A stretch of 37,164 bases of DNA from an uncultured Pseudomonadota bacterium (GTDB lineage Bacteria; Pseudomonadota; Gammaproteobacteria; Burkholderiales; JALYOK01): assembly GCA_902826775.1 (NCBI GenBank), contig CADEHE010000013.1:102566-139729 (forward strand), read 5' to 3'. Of the stretch, positions 1-7,625 are shown one piece after another. The translations under genes and the position numbers were made by a program. Under the pieces are notes generated by a model. That model ran no database searches and was not told the DNA's origin. It worked only from the letters and a program-made list of their open reading frames with translations. The first letter of the stretch is position 1; every line of letters starts with the position of its first letter.

Positions 1-16
1 GGCTACGCCGGAAAAA

Positions 17-244
17 TCAGTTGATGCTGCACGAGCCGGGCCCGCGCGGGTCGCCGCAAGTCATGCACGGCGAAGGCATCGGCTGCGCTGCCTCGCCGCC
101 ACTTTTAGTGTTCGCGGCGAACACTGATAACTGCTTTTGCAGGTTTGCGCCTTTGCACTTCGGACAAACGGCACTGCGGTTGGAACGCACCAGCGCCTCG
201 AAGTGTTCGGCGCAATCAGAGCAAACGTATTCGTAGATTGGCAT
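17..244 (-). CDS. FmdB family zinc-ribbon protein
   Basis: A 75-residue protein beginning MPIYEYVC, the characteristic start of the FmdB/CxxC_CXXC_SSSS putative regulatory family. Two CxxC pairs (C8/C11 and C27/C30) form the predicted zinc ribbon, and the C-terminal tail carries further cysteines (CMTC near residue 60). The start was placed at the ATG at 244, because family members begin at this methionine; an in-frame ATG seven codons upstream only adds unconserved residues. The molecular role of the family is poorly defined; FmdB was first named from a formamidase locus. It is divergent from the di-haem cytochrome gene that follows. The next gene downstream on the minus strand lies outside the window. 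Confidence 0.85.
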   Translation of the reverse strand: MPIYEYVCSDCAEHFEALVRSNRSAVCPKCKGANLQKQLSVFAANTKSGGEAAQPMPSPCMTCGDPRGPGSCSIN

Positions 245-276
245 ATCGCTGCAGTCAAAGAACACAACCAGACCGA

Positions 277-282
277 ATTATA
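277..282 (-). promoter_or_regulatory. possible -10 element for the FmdB gene
   Basis: The minus strand reads TATAAT here, 32 bases upstream of the FmdB start codon. No convincing -35 hexamer stands at 16-18 bases, so this is a weak promoter call based on the -10 alone. Confidence 0.35.
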
Positions 283-341
283 GAACTTCGGGTGGCGGAA
301 AAGCTCGCCCTCAAATTCAAACTCGATCAGCTTGGCCCGCG

Positions 342-355
342 TTGATCCACGTCAA
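342..355. promoter_or_regulatory. FNR/Dnr-type box upstream of first DHOR gene
   Basis: TTGAT-CCAC-GTCAA is a full match to the TTGAT-N4-(A/G)TCAA consensus bound by FNR, ANR and Dnr/NNR regulators. Its centre (348.5) lies about 70 bases before the ATG at 418. An A/T-rich -10 candidate (TAAAAA, 376-381) lies close to where a class II activator at -41.5 would need it. A Dnr-like regulator is encoded at 8887-9582, so control of the cytochrome gene by NO or low oxygen is inferred. Confidence 0.65.
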
Positions 356-417
356 AGCGCAAGGTGAATAACGGATAAAAATGTAGAATTTGAGGCAGAA
401 AACAGGAAATCCGAATC

Positions 418-1893
418 ATGTTGCACACAGCACGAAAATACCTCGCCGCAGTGCTCTGCCTCGCCCCCACCGTCGGGTGGCCACAATCCTCCTCCGACAG
501 CTTATCCGCTGCCGCGCCGGCCAGTGCGGCGGTCGCCGTCGCGGACCCGTCCGCAGCGGCTTACACGCACCCGCTGCCGGGCTTGAGCGCTAAGCAAGCA
601 GAGCAGTTCGCGTTGGGGCATCGCATGTTCAACAACCGTTGGGCATTCTTCTGGTTTGAGAACGCCGAATTCGGTCGTGGCCCGACCTCGAACGCGCAAG
701 CATGCAGCATCTGCCATGCGAACAACGGTCGCGGTGTCGCCCCCGGTACGCCGATGCGCGTGCCCGCTAACGCGCAGGGCGAAGCGCGTGATCATCACAT
801 CCCGGTTGCGTTCGAGCCCGCGCTCAACATGGTGGTGCGCTTGAGCTTGAAGGAACCCGGGCCACGCGGCGAGCCGCAACCGCATCCGCACTACGGCGAT
901 CAGTTGCAGAATTTCGGCGTCAAAGGTTTGGTCGCGGCCGAAGGCAGTGTAAGCGTTACGTGGAAGGAACGCAGCGTAACGCTGGCCGATGGCGAACAAG
1001 TCATGCTGCGCGCGCCGGAGATAAAGCTGGAGCAACTGGCCTATGGCCCGCTGGGCGAGAGCACGCTTGTGGGCGCGCGCCTGGCGCCGCCGCTGGTCGG
1101 CATGGGCTTGCTCGAAGCCGTGCCCGAAGCGAGCATCCTCGCACTCGCCCAACGCCCGCCCGTGGCGGGCATTCGCGGTCACGTCAATCGCGTTTGGGAC
1201 CAGAGCCAAGGCAAGATGGTGGTTGGACGCTTCGGTTTGAAGGCGAATCACGGCAGCTTGCGCGAGCAAGTCGCTGCGGCGTTCATCGGCGACATCGGCT
1301 TGAGCACGCCGGTTTATCCCGAGCAGAATTGCCCGCCGATTCAGCGCGAATGCAAGGAGCAGCTATCGGCGGACACCTTCATCGGCTTCAACAAGAATGT
1401 CATCGCCTCGGAAATCACGCCCCTGCGCCTGCAAGCCACCGAACTCTACTTGCGCGCATTGGCGGTGCCGATGCGCAGAAATGTCGATGACCCCCAAGTG
1501 CAGCGCGGCGAACAATTGTTCGCGGCATCGCACTGCGCCGCATGCCATGTGCCGGAACTTAACACCGGCGAATTCCCTGATCTGCCGCAACTAGCCAATC
1601 AAACTCTCCGGCCCTACACCGACTTGCTGCTGCATGACATGGGCGAAGACTTGAGCGACGGCCGCCCGGATTTTCTCGCCAGCGGTAGCGAGTGGCGCAC
1701 GCCGCCGCTATGGGGCATCGGCCTATCGGAAACTGTCAATGGCGCCAGCGCGTTCTTGCACGACGGCCGCGCGCGCAATTTCACCGAAGCGATTCTTTGG
1801 CACGCCGGCGAAGCGAGCGCTGCACGCGAAACCTTTAGCAAGCTCAAGCGCGAAGATCGCGCTGCGCTGATCGCGTTCTTGCAGTCGCTCTAA
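418..1893 (+). CDS. di-haem cytochrome c, DHOR/DUF1111 family (first copy)
   Basis: A 491-residue exported protein of the di-haem oxidoreductase family (PF06537, COG3488, often annotated as a putative thiol oxidoreductase or peroxidase). An N-terminal hydrophobic stretch of about 22 residues suggests Sec export to the periplasm. Two CxxCH haem sites are visible: C96-S-I-C99-H100 and C373-A-A-C376-H377. The C-terminal part contains the family stretch around LLLHDMGEDLSDG and FLHDGRA. Two cysteines in NCPPIQREC (about 305 and 312) are conserved in the second copy and may form a disulphide. The substrate is not known from sequence. The ATG at 418 follows an AGGAAAT ribosome-binding site. A FNR/Dnr-type box upstream links it to the nir/nor genes. 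A paralogue lies at 4807-6240 on the other strand. Confidence 0.88.
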   Translation: MLHTARKYLAAVLCLAPTVGWPQSSSDSLSAAAPASAAVAVADPSAAAYTHPLPGLSAKQAEQFALGHRMFNNRWAFFWFENAEFGRGPTSNAQACSICHANNGRGVAPGTPMRVPANAQGEARDHHIPVAFEPALNMVVRLSLKEPGPRGEPQPHPHYGDQLQNFGVKGLVAAEGSVSVTWKERSVTLADGEQVMLRAPEIKLEQLAYGPLGESTLVGARLAPPLVGMGLLEAVPEASILALAQRPPVAGIRGHVNRVWDQSQGKMVVGRFGLKANHGSLREQVAAAFIGDIGLSTPVYPEQNCPPIQRECKEQLSADTFIGFNKNVIASEITPLRLQATELYLRALAVPMRRNVDDPQVQRGEQLFAASHCAACHVPELNTGEFPDLPQLANQTLRPYTDLLLHDMGEDLSDGRPDFLASGSEWRTPPLWGIGLSETVNGASAFLHDGRARNFTEAILWHAGEASAARETFSKLKREDRAALIAFLQSL

Positions 1894-1912
1894 CAGTCAA
1901 AATCGGGTAGAT

Positions 1913-1941
1913 GCGCGGTCGCTGGGTTAGCCGGGCCGCGC
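1913..1941. terminator. GC-rich hairpin between convergent genes
   Basis: GCGCGG and CCGCGC form a 6-bp stem, with a further GCT/AGC pairing inside. It lies between the stop codon of the first DHOR gene and that of the convergent kinase gene. There is no T-tract on either side, so a terminator role is only suggested by position. Confidence 0.35.
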
Positions 1942-1942
1942 G

Positions 1943-3163
1943 CTAGCCTGCAGCGCAGGCTTGACCGATACGGATAAAGGTATCGTCGGAACCAAAGCCA
2001 CCCGCCTTGGTAACAAAGGCATACTCCTCATCTTTGTAGCAAAAACTCGCCAACGCAATGCCCGGCAGGAGTTCATCATTGACGTCGATGATCGGATTGC
2101 CAGTGATTTCCAAGATGGCTTTGGCGGTGTCGCCGCCGGTGGCGACAATGGCGCTGACTTTGCATCGCTGCAGCACGCCAACACAAAGTTGCGCCAAGCG
2201 CTGGGCCACACGCTCGGCCGGCGCGCCCGCACCGCTCGGCTGTGTCGCCAGAACCAGCAGATGGGCTTGCGCCGGCAGCGCCCGCATCGCAGCCTCAAGC
2301 GCACTGGCGCTGACTTCGCCGTTCGGCGCTTCGAGCGTTACAGCACCCGTGGCCACCAATGCGGCTGCCTGCTCGCGGCTCTTTTGCGAGCGCGAGCCGA
2401 CGATATAAATCACTGCGCCGGGTCTACGCGCGCACGCTGTGGGGGCCACCGCGCCGGCGACAGCATCGACCAAAGCCGTGCTCAGGCCAGCGGAGCCGAC
2501 TAGCAAATAGTCACTCAGGCGCTCGCGCAACGCCGCGATCGTTTGCTGCAAGTCTCGCTGAGTTTCTGCGTCGACAATATAGAGCTGCGGCGCGGTGGCC
2601 GTATCGACTCGGTTTTCTAGCGCTGCCCGCACATCGCGCGCAGCCGTGGCATGGACCATGCAATCGGGCGCAGCTTCATGCATGAATTCTGCGATTGCTG
2701 CACGCGGCGCGGGCGACAGCGCGTCTGTCACGAATTCGGTTTGCGCCAACGGCACGCCGTGCACAAACATTACGCCGCAGCGCGTCACCCTGCCTTGCGC
2801 GGGGAATGCGGGCGCAAGAATAGCCATGCGCCGTCCACTTGTTTGCAGCGCCGCCACCGTTTCGCTTGCCACATTGCCGCGCAAGGTGGAATCGATTTTC
2901 TTGAAGAGAACGGTGTTTGCGTCGGCGTAGTCGAGCACCGCGCGCCGGACCGCTGCCGCCGCCGCGGTGGCGTTGAGATGCCTGCTCTCGGTATTGATCG
3001 CGACAACCTGCGCGTCACGCAGACTACGGGTGCTGCCGGCGCCGCGTGCCGCCGGGAGTGCAGCCACGCGCGTGACCAGACCACGCTTGGCAAATGGCGC
3101 CGCGCAATCCAGCGCCCCGGTCAAGTCATCGGCGATGATGACTATTCTGTTTGCAGTGCTCAA
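1943..3163 (-). CDS. four-carbon acid sugar kinase (OtnK/DtnK-type, DUF1537)
   Basis: A 406-residue protein of the four-carbon acid sugar kinase family (PF07005 N-terminal sugar-binding domain, PF17042 C-terminal nucleotide-binding domain). The N-terminal motif IIADDLTGALD and the C-terminal ATGGDTAKAILE stretch, the family's nucleotide-binding loop, are both clear. Members phosphorylate D-threonate, D-erythronate, L-threonate or related acids at C4. The start is a TTG that overlaps the TGA stop of the upstream PdxA-like gene (TTGA); no ATG or GTG precedes the IIADD motif in frame. The coupling to a PdxA-type dehydrogenase matches the known pathway in which the 4-phosphate is oxidised and decarboxylated to dihydroxyacetone phosphate. 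Whether the substrate is threonate or erythronate cannot be read from the sequence. Confidence 0.85.
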   Translation of the reverse strand: MSTANRIVIIADDLTGALDCAAPFAKRGLVTRVAALPAARGAGSTRSLRDAQVVAINTESRHLNATAAAAAVRRAVLDYADANTVLFKKIDSTLRGNVASETVAALQTSGRRMAILAPAFPAQGRVTRCGVMFVHGVPLAQTEFVTDALSPAPRAAIAEFMHEAAPDCMVHATAARDVRAALENRVDTATAPQLYIVDAETQRDLQQTIAALRERLSDYLLVGSAGLSTALVDAVAGAVAPTACARRPGAVIYIVGSRSQKSREQAAALVATGAVTLEAPNGEVSASALEAAMRALPAQAHLLVLATQPSGAGAPAERVAQRLAQLCVGVLQRCKVSAIVATGGDTAKAILEITGNPIIDVNDELLPGIALASFCYKDEEYAFVTKAGGFGSDDTFIRIGQACAAG

Positions 3164-4173
3164 GCCTGCGCGTGTGCCGCAGCGCTTGCACTGCGGCGGC
3201 CATCAGCCATCATGCGCGCGTAGGCGATGGCGGCTTTCATGTTGATGTGGCTCGCCTTGCCTTGCCACGCGATGTCGAACGCCGTGCCGTGATCGACCGA
3301 GGTGCGTTTGATCGGCAGTCCGAGCGTAATGTTCACCGTTTCGTCGAACGCAACCAGCTTGGTCGGGATGTGGCCTTGATCGTGGTATTGCGCGACGACC
3401 AAATCGAATTCGCCCTTAAGCGCACGATAAAACACCGTATCGCCGGAGATCGGCCCCTGCACATTGATGCCTTGCTGCTTGGCTTGCGCAACCGCAGCGT
3501 CGATGCGCTCGATCTCTTCACGGCCAAAAATACCGCCTTCCCCGCAGTGCGGGTTAAGGCCAGCTACCGCGATGCGCGGATTGTCATAGCCAAGCGAGCG
3601 GTAGTGCTCGTAACCAGCGCGGATGGTGGCGACGATGCGCTCGATAGTGCCGCGCTCGGTCGCGCCTTTGAGCGAGACGTGCGTGGTGACATGCACGGCA
3701 GCGAGCTTCTCGCTCGCCAACAGCATGAAGGATTGCTTAGTGTTGGTCAGCGTCGCCAGCAACTCCGTGTGACCGTCGAAGTGGTGTCCCGCCGCGTGCA
3801 TGGCGCCTTTATTTAGCGGTGCGGTGACGATAACGGAGATCTGCTTCTCCAACGAAAGCTGCACGGCGCGTTCAACATAGCGGTACGCCGCTTCGCCACC
3901 GGCTGCGCTGAGCTTGCCGTCGGCAATCTGCTCTTCATCTTTGGTCGGAACATTGACGACCGGCACTGCGCCGTTGTTTGCAGCCAACGATTCGACAAAA
4001 CGGAGATTCGATTTGACGATGGCATCGGCGCGTTTGAGCAAGCGTAAGTTTCCGATCACCGCGCTCGCGCTGCGCTCAGCCGCCGGCATTTCCGCCAGAG
4101 CTTTGCAGATGATTTCAGGACCAACCCCGGAGGGGTCGCCCATAGTAATGCCGATGACGGAAAGCGTGCTCAC
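3160..4173 (-). CDS. PdxA-like 4-phospho-acid dehydrogenase (PdxA2/DtnB-type)
   Basis: A protein of about 337 residues of the 4-hydroxythreonine-4-phosphate dehydrogenase family. The N-terminal ITMGDPSGVGPEI motif is typical, and the three metal-binding histidines of the family are seen in the contexts DGHTELLA, TTHVSLKG and YHDQGHIPTK. Classical PdxA acts in pyridoxal phosphate synthesis. The 4-base overlap with a DUF1537 kinase instead points to the PdxA2 branch, an NAD-dependent oxidation and decarboxylation of D-threonate or D-erythronate 4-phosphate to dihydroxyacetone phosphate. The GTG at 4173 was chosen because GGATCGG precedes it; a TTG four codons upstream is possible. A true PdxA for vitamin B6 remains the alternative reading. 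Confidence 0.82.
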   Translation of the reverse strand: MSTLSVIGITMGDPSGVGPEIICKALAEMPAAERSASAVIGNLRLLKRADAIVKSNLRFVESLAANNGAVPVVNVPTKDEEQIADGKLSAAGGEAAYRYVERAVQLSLEKQISVIVTAPLNKGAMHAAGHHFDGHTELLATLTNTKQSFMLLASEKLAAVHVTTHVSLKGATERGTIERIVATIRAGYEHYRSLGYDNPRIAVAGLNPHCGEGGIFGREEIERIDAAVAQAKQQGINVQGPISGDTVFYRALKGEFDLVVAQYHDQGHIPTKLVAFDETVNITLGLPIKRTSVDHGTAFDIAWQGKASHINMKAAIAYARMMADGRRSASAAAHAQA

Positions 4174-4245
4174 GAACCGATCCAATAGGGGTAAGAGGCC
4201 CTACTCTACTAGATTCCGCCGCCGACTGCCGGGTCGATCGCGCGC

Positions 4246-4695
4246 CTAGTGATCGCTCGTTTGCGCCCAACGCCGCAATGACTTCATGATGCGTGCCTCA
4301 GGGAATTCCAGTTGCGCCAACGCCAACCCGCGCTCGAATATTTCGTCGTAGCGGGCAATCAAGCCGCCCCGCAATGCGCAGCGGCTCATGCCGGCGAACG
4401 ACACACGGCGCCCCTCGCTGCCGGCCATCTTCGACGTATACGAGAAATCGTAGCTCGCGTAGCCGAGATCGCCGTCGGCAATAGCATGATGCACGCTCCA
4501 CACCAAGTCCTTGGCGTTGCCGTGGAATTGATTGACGACCATGCCGGCAATGGCCGCCGGCCCGACAAACTCACCGTAGAAAGCGTCATGGTAGATACCA
4601 TCGGACACGAAACATGCAGCTGCGGCCACGCCATCGCCGCGCGCAATGGCTCGCGTCATACGCTCGATAAGTTGCCGGAATGCGTCGCTGTTCAC
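4246..4695 (-). CDS. NTF2-like / SnoaL-type small protein
   Basis: A 149-residue protein with the layout of the NTF2-like superfamily. It has an N-terminal helix, a short loop (FVSDGIYHDAFYGEFVGP) that lines the pocket in this fold, and a C-terminal strand pair ending RYDEIFERGLALAQL. Such proteins include hydratases, isomerases and ligand-binding proteins; no specific activity can be assigned. It starts with GTG, preceded by AGGA. It lies upstream of the pdxA2-kinase pair on the same strand, separated by 72 bases, and could be co-transcribed with it. Its upstream gap is almost entirely an inverted-repeat element. Confidence 0.7.
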   Translation of the reverse strand: MNSDAFRQLIERMTRAIARGDGVAAAACFVSDGIYHDAFYGEFVGPAAIAGMVVNQFHGNAKDLVWSVHHAIADGDLGYASYDFSYTSKMAGSEGRRVSFAGMSRCALRGGLIARYDEIFERGLALAQLEFPEARIMKSLRRWAQTSDH

Positions 4696-4703
4696 TAGCG
4701 TCC

Positions 4704-4806
4704 TGAGTCTGAAGTTCGCACCATTAAAGTGACGGCAATTTCGTCACTCTTGTTAACTTTCAAAGTATCGCGCATCTGGTGAATTCTGTTACGAACTTCA
4801 GACTCA
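4704..4806. repeat. 103-bp element with perfect 15-bp terminal inverted repeats (MITE-like)
   Basis: Positions 4704-4718 read TGAGTCTGAAGTTCG, and 4792-4806 are its exact reverse complement. The interior has a second hairpin (AGTGACG 4728-4734 with CGTCACT 4742-4748). The right end abuts the stop codon of the second DHOR gene, and the left end sits 8 bases from the GTG start of the NTF2-like gene. A 7-base direct repeat TCACTAG occurs at 4692-4698 and 4804-4810; the right copy overlaps the repeat end, so it is not a clean target duplication. It could be a non-autonomous insertion element, or a long-stem terminator or regulatory structure. Confidence 0.5.
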
Positions 4807-6240
4807 CTAGATCGAGTTCAAGAACTTCAACAATGCGTCGCGATCTTGTTTCGGCATGGCGCGAAAAGCTTCTCTCGAATTTTCTGCCTCACCGCCATGC
4901 CAAAGAATCGCCTCAGTCACGCTGCGCGCGCGCGCATCGTGCAGAAAGAAAGCGGGTTCGCCGAGCACGGTCTCCGATAGACCCAAACCCCAGAGAGGCT
5001 GGGTGCGCCACTCGCGCCCGCTCGCCTTGAAGTCGGGACGCTTGTCGGCCAAGCCCTCGCCCATGTCGTGCAGCAGAAGATCCGTGTAGGCGCGGAAGGT
5101 TTGATTCGCCAGTTGCGGCACTTTCTTGAACTCCGCGCCGGTTTTCATCTCCGGCACATGGCACACCGAGCATTCGGCTTGCTCGAACAACGCTGCGCCG
5201 CGCTTAAAATCCGCATCGTTGACGTTGCGCTGCGCGGGCACGCCGAGCGTAAGCTGCCAGAATTCGAGTTCATCCCAGTTCCGGTCGACCAGTTCGGGGC
5301 GGTTGTTCGGCGTGAATGCCGCGCAGGCGGTTTGCACCGGTGGACAGTTCTCATCGATGAACAAGGAGGAAGTCACGCCGATATCGCCCAAGAAGGCAAA
5401 TGCGATCTGCAAACGCACCGTGGCTACGTTCGCTTTCCAGCCGAAACGACCCACCTTGGTGGCTTTGTCGATGTGATCGTAAACATAGTTGGGCTTGCCT
5501 TTGTATCCCTTCGCCGTCTGCTGCTTGGCCAACTCGAGCACGGTTTTCTCATCCACCGCTTCAAGTAAACCGAGGCCGTAGATCGGTTGCGTGTAGCGCA
5601 GCGACGTCATGGTCTCGTCACCGATCGGTCCGAACGCCAATTTTTCGAGGCGAACTTTCGGCGCGCGCAGCTTTACCTTTTCGCCGTCGGCGAACGCAAC
5701 TTCTCGTTCGATCCAATCGATGAACAAATTGCCTTCGGGCGGCACGCGATCGCCCTTGCCGTGGTTGTACTCGTCCTTTCCCTGCAAGCCCTGGTTCTGG
5801 AATTGATCGCCATATTCGGGATGCGGTTTCGGTGCGCCATGCTCGCCCTCGCCCGCCACGCTTAGGCGCAACAGCAAACCTACCGGCTCTTCCTCGGGCT
5901 TCGGCGGTACGCCGCGCCCGGCCTTGATGTGGCACACGGAGCACTTGTCGGCAATGAAGGTTGGTCCTAAACCCCAGTCGCCCGCGATCGACGGAGCCAA
6001 CACCCACTTCTGGTTAAACTGCACGCGCCCGGCCATGAACAACTCGCGCTGCTTGTAGTCAAGCGCAGGACCCGGCTCGGCGAACACATCTTGATCGAAG
6101 CGGTAAAGGGTGAAGTCCCCGGCGGAAGGCGCGGTGTTCTCCGGCGCCGAGGCAGCGAACGGCGCAACGATCGAGCAGGACGCCAACACCATCGATGCCC
6201 AGTAACGGCGCAACAACATAAACTTAGGGAAGCGATACAT
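4807..6240 (-). CDS. di-haem cytochrome c, DHOR/DUF1111 family (second copy)
   Basis: A 477-residue paralogue of the protein at 418-1893, with the same domain order. The N-terminal hydrophobic stretch, ending near FAASA, suggests Sec export. Haem motifs are C100-S-V-C103-H104 and C357-S-V-C360-H361. The C-terminal LLLHDMGEGLADKRPDF and ILWHGGEAENSRE stretches match the first copy closely. The ATG at 6240 was preferred over an in-frame TTG three codons upstream. No FNR/Dnr box was found in its 96-base upstream gap (6241-6336), which sets it apart from the first copy. The reaction is not known; the family is linked to periplasmic electron transfer. Confidence 0.86.
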   Translation of the reverse strand: MYRFPKFMLLRRYWASMVLASCSIVAPFAASAPENTAPSAGDFTLYRFDQDVFAEPGPALDYKQRELFMAGRVQFNQKWVLAPSIAGDWGLGPTFIADKCSVCHIKAGRGVPPKPEEEPVGLLLRLSVAGEGEHGAPKPHPEYGDQFQNQGLQGKDEYNHGKGDRVPPEGNLFIDWIEREVAFADGEKVKLRAPKVRLEKLAFGPIGDETMTSLRYTQPIYGLGLLEAVDEKTVLELAKQQTAKGYKGKPNYVYDHIDKATKVGRFGWKANVATVRLQIAFAFLGDIGVTSSLFIDENCPPVQTACAAFTPNNRPELVDRNWDELEFWQLTLGVPAQRNVNDADFKRGAALFEQAECSVCHVPEMKTGAEFKKVPQLANQTFRAYTDLLLHDMGEGLADKRPDFKASGREWRTQPLWGLGLSETVLGEPAFFLHDARARSVTEAILWHGGEAENSREAFRAMPKQDRDALLKFLNSI

Positions 6241-6336
6241 GTGTAGCAACCGGCCAGAGCTTCGAAGAGCGCTAACTTAAAGCATGCCTAACGCCGTGAC
6301 AAGCGGTCGTTACCTTTTGATTGCCACTTTGCGCAT

Positions 6337-7059
6337 CTAACACCACTCGGCCGCGGCGCCGATCGTCAATCCCAGCAATGCGGCGGCACTGGCTTTGTTG
6401 CAAGCAATTTCCACCAAACCAATGCTATTTGTGTACCAAAAGAGCTCTCCGGTGGCCACCGCACTGAAGGTGCGTGCGTGACTAAGCGTCATGCCCGCCA
6501 CACGCAACCTCCCCTGCGTCGCGCTGTCAGAAGCGCGCAGTCCAGTCATTGCATTGCCGTAGTGGTCGATGTAGATGATCCGCGCTATGTCGGCGGCAGG
6601 GAATTCGACCTCGAGACGTTGCTTCGGAATCAAGACCGAGGCGTCATTTCTCGCCAACTGCGCGGCGACCGGCGCGAAAAGGTCGCGGCCGTGGAACGAG
6701 GCGCTGAGACGCAGATTCGGCGCTCGGATGCTATAGCAACTCGCGTCCTGCGTACGCGCAGCGACGACCGAGAGTACGCCGTTGTCCGGGCCTAGGTACC
6801 AGCAGCCCGCTGCCTTTACCGCCACGGCATCACGCGCACTACCCACACCGGGGTCGACCACGGCGAGACACACGTCGCTGGGCTCGAACTGTTGCGACAA
6901 AGCGCACAGCAAATGCGCGCCGGCGCACGCATCGAACGCCGGCGCGTCATGCAGCAGGTCGATGATGGGCACTGGAAGAGTCAATTCCCGCAGCAAGCGC
7001 GCACGCACTTGACCGGCATAGACATCAGCCGCGCCAAAGTCGGTGAACAAGAAAATCAT
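6337..7059 (-). CDS. SAM hydroxide adenosyltransferase (DUF62 family)
   Basis: A 240-residue protein of the S-adenosyl-L-methionine hydroxide adenosyltransferase family (PF01887), whose members hydrolyse SAM to adenosine and methionine. Family motifs are TDFGAADVYAG (residues 6-16), VVDPGVGSAR (67-76) and GPDNG (90-94), the last contributing the Asp that activates water. Length is slightly below the usual 250-270 residues, with a short C-terminal domain. Related fluorinase and chlorinase enzymes carry an extra loop that is not evident here. Neighbours give no clear pathway; a possible link is SAM use by the nearby radical SAM (nirJ) and methyltransferase (nirE) genes, but this is inference. 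Confidence 0.85.
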   Translation of the reverse strand: MIFLFTDFGAADVYAGQVRARLLRELTLPVPIIDLLHDAPAFDACAGAHLLCALSQQFEPSDVCLAVVDPGVGSARDAVAVKAAGCWYLGPDNGVLSVVAARTQDASCYSIRAPNLRLSASFHGRDLFAPVAAQLARNDASVLIPKQRLEVEFPAADIARIIYIDHYGNAMTGLRASDSATQGRLRVAGMTLSHARTFSAVATGELFWYTNSIGLVEIACNKASAAALLGLTIGAAAEWC

Positions 7060-7068
7060 CGCCGTTAA

Positions 7069-7096
7069 CTAGCTAGCTAGCGCGGCACGCCGTGCC
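7069..7096. promoter_or_regulatory. tandem CTAG palindromes and GGCACG-C-CGTGCC, upstream of the SAM hydrolase gene
   Basis: Three CTAG tetramers stand in tandem (7069-7080), followed at once by the 13-base palindrome GGCACGCCGTGCC (7084-7096). The block lies 9-37 bases upstream of the SAM hydrolase ATG. The arrangement suggests protein binding; the identity of any regulator is unknown. Confidence 0.35.
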
Positions 7097-7157
7097 TGGC
7101 GGCCGTGTCGTTTAGGGAGCTAAGGAACTAAAAAGATCGCGCGAACGTGCGGCTCGC

Positions 7158-7520
7158 TCAATCTTGCGCCGGCAATTCCGGGCGGCAGTGCGCGGGCATG
7201 ACTTGCAGCACGCTTTTCTTGTCGCTGGAGAATTTCTCGACCCACAGCGAAAGGGTAGTGCGATTGCTGGTGTTCTGCACTTCGTGCAGCCGCGCGTCTC
7301 GTTCGAAGTCGCCGTCTAGCGTATCGCCCACCGTAAGCATTCCAGTGGAAACTTGACGCGCGTAGGCATAGCCGATGCTGGTCTGCACGATCAACGCGCC
7401 GCACTGTGGATTGAACCATTCGACGCGCACCAGTTCCGCGTCCGCGCTGGGGGTTAATGCGGCAAGCACAATCAGAAAAGCGCCGCGCAGACGTCCAACT
7501 AGATTTTCGACTATGCTCAT
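7158..7520 (-). CDS. small exported protein of unknown function
   Basis: A 120-residue protein not assigned to a family. The N-terminus from the ATG at 7520 has a basic residue pair followed by a hydrophobic core (AFLIVLAAL) and a likely signal peptidase site after SADA, so a periplasmic product of roughly 95 residues is expected. Two cysteines remain in the mature part (NPQCGAL and AHCRPE) and could form a disulphide. A charged central region reads GDTLDGDFERDARLHEV. The start at 7520 was preferred over an upstream in-frame ATG at 7562 because it places the signal peptide at the N-terminus. It is divergent from the dehydrogenase gene at 7626. Confidence 0.6.
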   Translation of the reverse strand: MSIVENLVGRLRGAFLIVLAALTPSADAELVRVEWFNPQCGALIVQTSIGYAYARQVSTGMLTVGDTLDGDFERDARLHEVQNTSNRTTLSLWVEKFSSDKKSVLQVMPAHCRPELPAQD

Positions 7521-7625
7521 GGTCCGCCGTCTCCAGAGTTTGGAAAGTAAGAAGGCAAGCATACCCGGAAACGTGCCCTACAGCCCGTAGTCAATCACTA
7601 CCTTTGAACACTGTCACTGCAAACT

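Noticed and set aside
502..1269. 255-residue frame on the minus strand inside the first DHOR gene
   Set aside because: It has no recognisable domain and lies opposite a gene with two haem motifs and a signal peptide. Long antisense frames are common in GC-rich DNA.
6241..6336. Possible FNR/Dnr box before the second DHOR gene (TTGATTGCCACTTT)
   Set aside because: Only the first half-site fits; the second (ACTTT) does not match GTCAA or ATCAA.
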